Below are positions 6,912 through 9,640 of a stretch of 9,640 nt of DNA, piece by piece. Below the pieces are notes generated by a model that worked only from the letters and a program-made list of their open reading frames with translations, was not told where the DNA came from and ran no database searches. Where the stretch lies: positions 1 to 9,640 of the forward strand of contig JAISUA010000014.1 in NCBI GenBank assembly GCA_031272305.1, in the 5' to 3' direction. The translations under genes and the position numbers were made by a program. Within the stretch, counting starts at the first letter, position 1. Every line of letters begins with the position of its first letter. Source of the stretch: Clostridioides sp. Lineage in GTDB: Bacteria > Bacillota > Clostridia > Peptostreptococcales > Peptostreptococcaceae.

Positions 6912-9640
6912 ATGGTTAGATTCTGGAGAAAACTGTTAAGGGGGGGGTATTACAGTAATAGTTGCTATGAGTATGCTTTTGCCAAATACTAGCTATGTAT
7001 TTGCAGAAGGAGAATCAAGTACACGGGAAAACGATTGGTTGAACAAAGCGACCGTTCCAGAAGGCTGGGTAACAATGTCTGTAGATGCAAATGTCTTGGG
7101 AATGGGATTTATAAGAGAACCAGTGAGAGTACCTTATTATTATGGTGATGATTACGGAAGACTCATATTTAGATTTTTAGGTAACGCAAATATAGATGGA
7201 GGCAATTATTACAATGATACAAATTACAGCTCTATGGTATTTCTAAATACTATAAAATTAGAAGGTGATCAAGTTGATGATTTTAAAGATCTAAGTAATT
7301 TTAAATTACCTTCAATAGTATCGGACAATTTAGTAGCGTTGGATCCAGATTACACTTTAAAAGCTAATGACGATGAGTGGTTAGGAACAGGTGACTGTGT
7401 GGATTCAAGTACAGATACGACAACAGGTTGGGCTTATACAGTTAACAATCAAGTACCATATTATGAATTTAATGGTGGTACCATGTCATCATATTCTGAA
7501 CCATCTAAGGTAAAAGTAGATGTTGAAGCTGAAGCTAATGAGGAAGAGGTGTGGAAAGACATTGTAAAAGAAATCGAAGGCGATGCTGTTTTGAGATTGC
7601 AATTTAGTACAAGTACACGAGGAACACGTTATTACAATAATTCCACATTTCCAGATTTAGGATTAAAAGGTAAATCAAGTTCGCCATTTGAATCTGCGGA
7701 TTATTCAAAACTTTTAGAGCAAGTAGCAAATATCAACTCTTCATCAAACAAGGAAGTGTTACTTTCTAATGAAGCTGTCAAGGAGGCATATGATGAAGCA
7801 AATGATATTCTTACAAGCATAACAGTAAAAGAAGATCAGGATAAGGTAGATCAAGCGAGAGATAAGTTAGCAAGTACTGTAGAACAATCAAATATAGATG
7901 ATGGTGTCAACACATGGATAGATCCGACTCATCAAGAAGGATATGTAATAATGTCTGTAGATGCAAATGTTCTTGGAAAAGGATTTTTGAAGGAGCCTTA
8001 TAAAGTACCTCTTTATATAGGAGATGATAATTATATTAGACTTATATTTAGATTTTTGGGTACTAACAACGTTGATGTTTCTTATGGTGATAAATATAGC
8101 ACTACATTAAGAGATGTTGTAGGTATAAGATTGAAAGATCCAAATGTATTTACAAATCCTTCTACGTTTAATATAGACCAAAAAATATTAGATATTATAG
8201 GTTCAAAAAGCAAATTGACAGTTAAAAATGGAAATGAAAAACCGTTAGGAAGTGCAAAAGGAGGTATGCTTAAAGCTGATTATAGTGATTGTTTATGTGC
8301 GAATGATTATAGAAGTGGAACAAGTTGGATATATTCAGTAAACAATTCTATGCCAGCTGATCGTAGTTATACTAATTACGATAGTTATACTCTTAAAATA
8401 AAACCTATGAGCTCTACAAAACCTAATAATGGAGACGTATTTAGATGTCAATTTAGTTTTACTGGAGGTAATACTGATTTAGCAATACCGTATTTAGATG
8501 AAAGAACTCCAAATACGACTCCTTGTGCAAACAGTGGAGAATTGTTGAAGGAAATAGCAGAGATAAACTCTTCACAGGATAGAGATCAACTTCTTAAGTA
8601 CACACAGCTGAAAAAAGCATATGATGAAGCAAATGAGTTGCTTACAAGTATAAAATTACAAGAAGAACAAGAACAAATTGACAATAAGGTAGAGGAATTA
8701 AAAGAAGTTGTAAAAAAAGCAAAATACGCTATAGAAAATGTACAAACACCTGTTATAACTACTCAGCCAAAAAGTGCTGAATATTACAAGGAAAGTGTTG
8801 CTGAACCTTTGAATGTAGCTATAGAAGATATAAATGAAAATGAAGAAGTTACTTATCAATGGTACGAAAACGATAAAAACTCAACTGAAGATGGTACTTT
8901 AATAAAAGATGCAACAGATTCTAGTTATACACCATCTACTAGTACTCTTGGTCCAAAATATTACTATGTAGAAATAACAAATACAAATACAATAAATAAT
9001 AATATACAAACAACAATAGTAAGTAATCTTGCACGAATAAAAGTAAAGCGTCATAGTCCAAGCGGAGGAGATAGTTCAAGTGATGGAAATAATTCAAGTG
9101 GAATTGCTGATTCTACTACAGAAAAAGTAGACACAGCAAAGATACTTGCAGGAGCAGACAGATACGAAACAGCAGTCAAAATATCTCAAGACGGTTGGAA
9201 CAAGGCTGACAACGTAATCATCACAAGTGGTGACGCCTATGCAGATGCACTTGTAGCATCTCCACTTTCAACAAAACAAGACGCTCCAGTACTTTTGACA
9301 AAGAAAGGTGATATTCCTAATGTCACATCTGCTGAAATCAAAAGACTTGGTGCAAAGAATATCACAATAATCGGTGGAGAAAATGTAGTATCTTCTGATG
9401 TCGTGAAAGATTTAGAAAAAGCAGGTCTAAAAGTCAACAGAATCGCAGGAAAAGATAGATACGAAACATCTATAGAAGTTGCAAAAGAAGTGTCTGGAGA
9501 TAAAAATATAGACAAAGCTTATATTGTAGGAGGATATGCACCAGCAGATGCAGTATCAATCAGTGCAAAAGCAGGTATCGAAAACACTCCAATAATATTT
9601 GTAGACAAAGCCAACTTAGATACAAGAATAGAAGAATTTA
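6912..9640 (+). CDS. Large DUF4430-like/Ig-like/CWB2 surface protein, frameshifted at a G-run, 3'-partial
   Basis: The ATG at 6912 has a good ribosome binding site (AGGGAGG, seven bases upstream) but reads only 26 codons to TAG at 6990. A second frame, open from 6940 to the window end, encodes the rest. Removing one of eight G (6940-6947) joins them into a perfect signal peptide ending SYVFA. Numbering that joined product (at least 909 residues): DUF4430-like module 1 from about 50 (MSVDANVLGMGF, then TGWAYTVNN at 171) with a FIVAR-like helical segment (AYDEAN at 292). Module 2 starts at about 342 (MSVDANVLGKGF, SWIYSVNN at 471, AYDEAN at 569). An Ig-like domain spans about 613-710, then a Ser/Gly linker, then CWB2 repeats from about 743 (GADRYETA, KDRYETS). 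The CWB2 region binds wall polymer; DUF4430 resembles the transcobalamin C-terminal fold, ligand unknown. It is either phase-OFF or a sequencing error. Confidence 0.85.
6940..6947 (+). repeat. G8 homopolymer in the signal-peptide codons
   Basis: Eight G in an AT-rich region lie at codons 10-12 of the gene starting at 6912. Seven (or ten) G would put the start codon in frame with the long downstream frame; eight or nine would not. A TAA at 6937-6939 closes the downstream frame just before the run, so no other upstream start can serve it. Confidence 0.9.

Noticed and set aside
6940..6948. Programmed +1 ribosomal frameshift at the G-run
   Set aside because: No stimulatory stop codon or known +1 slippery motif is seen at the site. 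DNA slippage or sequencing error is simpler, though transcriptional slippage cannot be excluded.
6967..6969. ATG as the real start of the DUF4430/CWB2 protein
   Set aside because: It has no ribosome binding site and would remove the basic start and most of the hydrophobic core of the signal peptide; the ATG at 6912 has a strong site.
7780..7792. Strong Shine-Dalgarno-like AAGGAGG followed by ATG inside the DUF4430/CWB2 gene
   Set aside because: The ATG opens a frame of only about ten codons, and the bases are explained by the Lys-Glu codons of the main frame.

Overview
The window is AT-rich, densely coding on the + strand only, and holds five genes for secreted or surface proteins. The protein families are WxL, DUF916/DUF3324 and cell-wall-binding repeat 2 (CWB2). 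Together with the low GC and the lack of any LPXTG sorting signal, they suggest an anaerobic Firmicute of the class Clostridia. A Peptostreptococcaceae-like (possibly oral or gut) organism is my best guess; this is inference, since no rRNA or housekeeping marker is present.

Layout. Positions 1-2522 hold the 3' part of a large surface adhesin: a pectate-lyase-like beta-solenoid region, then Ig-like segments, then a C-terminal WxL domain; its start lies before the window. Positions 2705-3487 hold a compact, complete WxL protein with its own promoter candidate. Positions 3488-4104 form a gene-free stretch of 617 bp. It contains a hairpin, four tandem 55-bp units and two tandem 71-bp units, all with inverted repeats. 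Positions 4105-5151 encode the membrane-anchored DUF916/DUF3324 protein, the usual partner of WxL proteins. Positions 5211-6530 encode a secreted protein with three CWB2 repeats, whose mature N-terminus resembles that of the small WxL protein. A strong terminator at 6625-6666 closes this cluster.

From 6912 to beyond the window end lies a second locus. It encodes a large surface protein with two DUF4430-like plus helical modules, an Ig-like domain and CWB2 repeats. Its signal-peptide codons contain a run of eight G that puts the start codon out of frame with the rest. Removing one G restores a perfect signal peptide, so this is either a phase-variable gene in the OFF state or a homopolymer sequencing error.

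How the genes fit together (inference). The two WxL proteins would bind peptidoglycan and form a surface complex with the DUF916 protein. In Enterococcus and Listeria clusters a small LPXTG protein usually accompanies them. Here the CWB2 protein occupies that place, suggesting that the covalent sortase anchor has been exchanged for the non-covalent CWB2 anchor. That substitution, the ON/OFF G-tract and the two structured repeat arrays are the most interesting points in the window.
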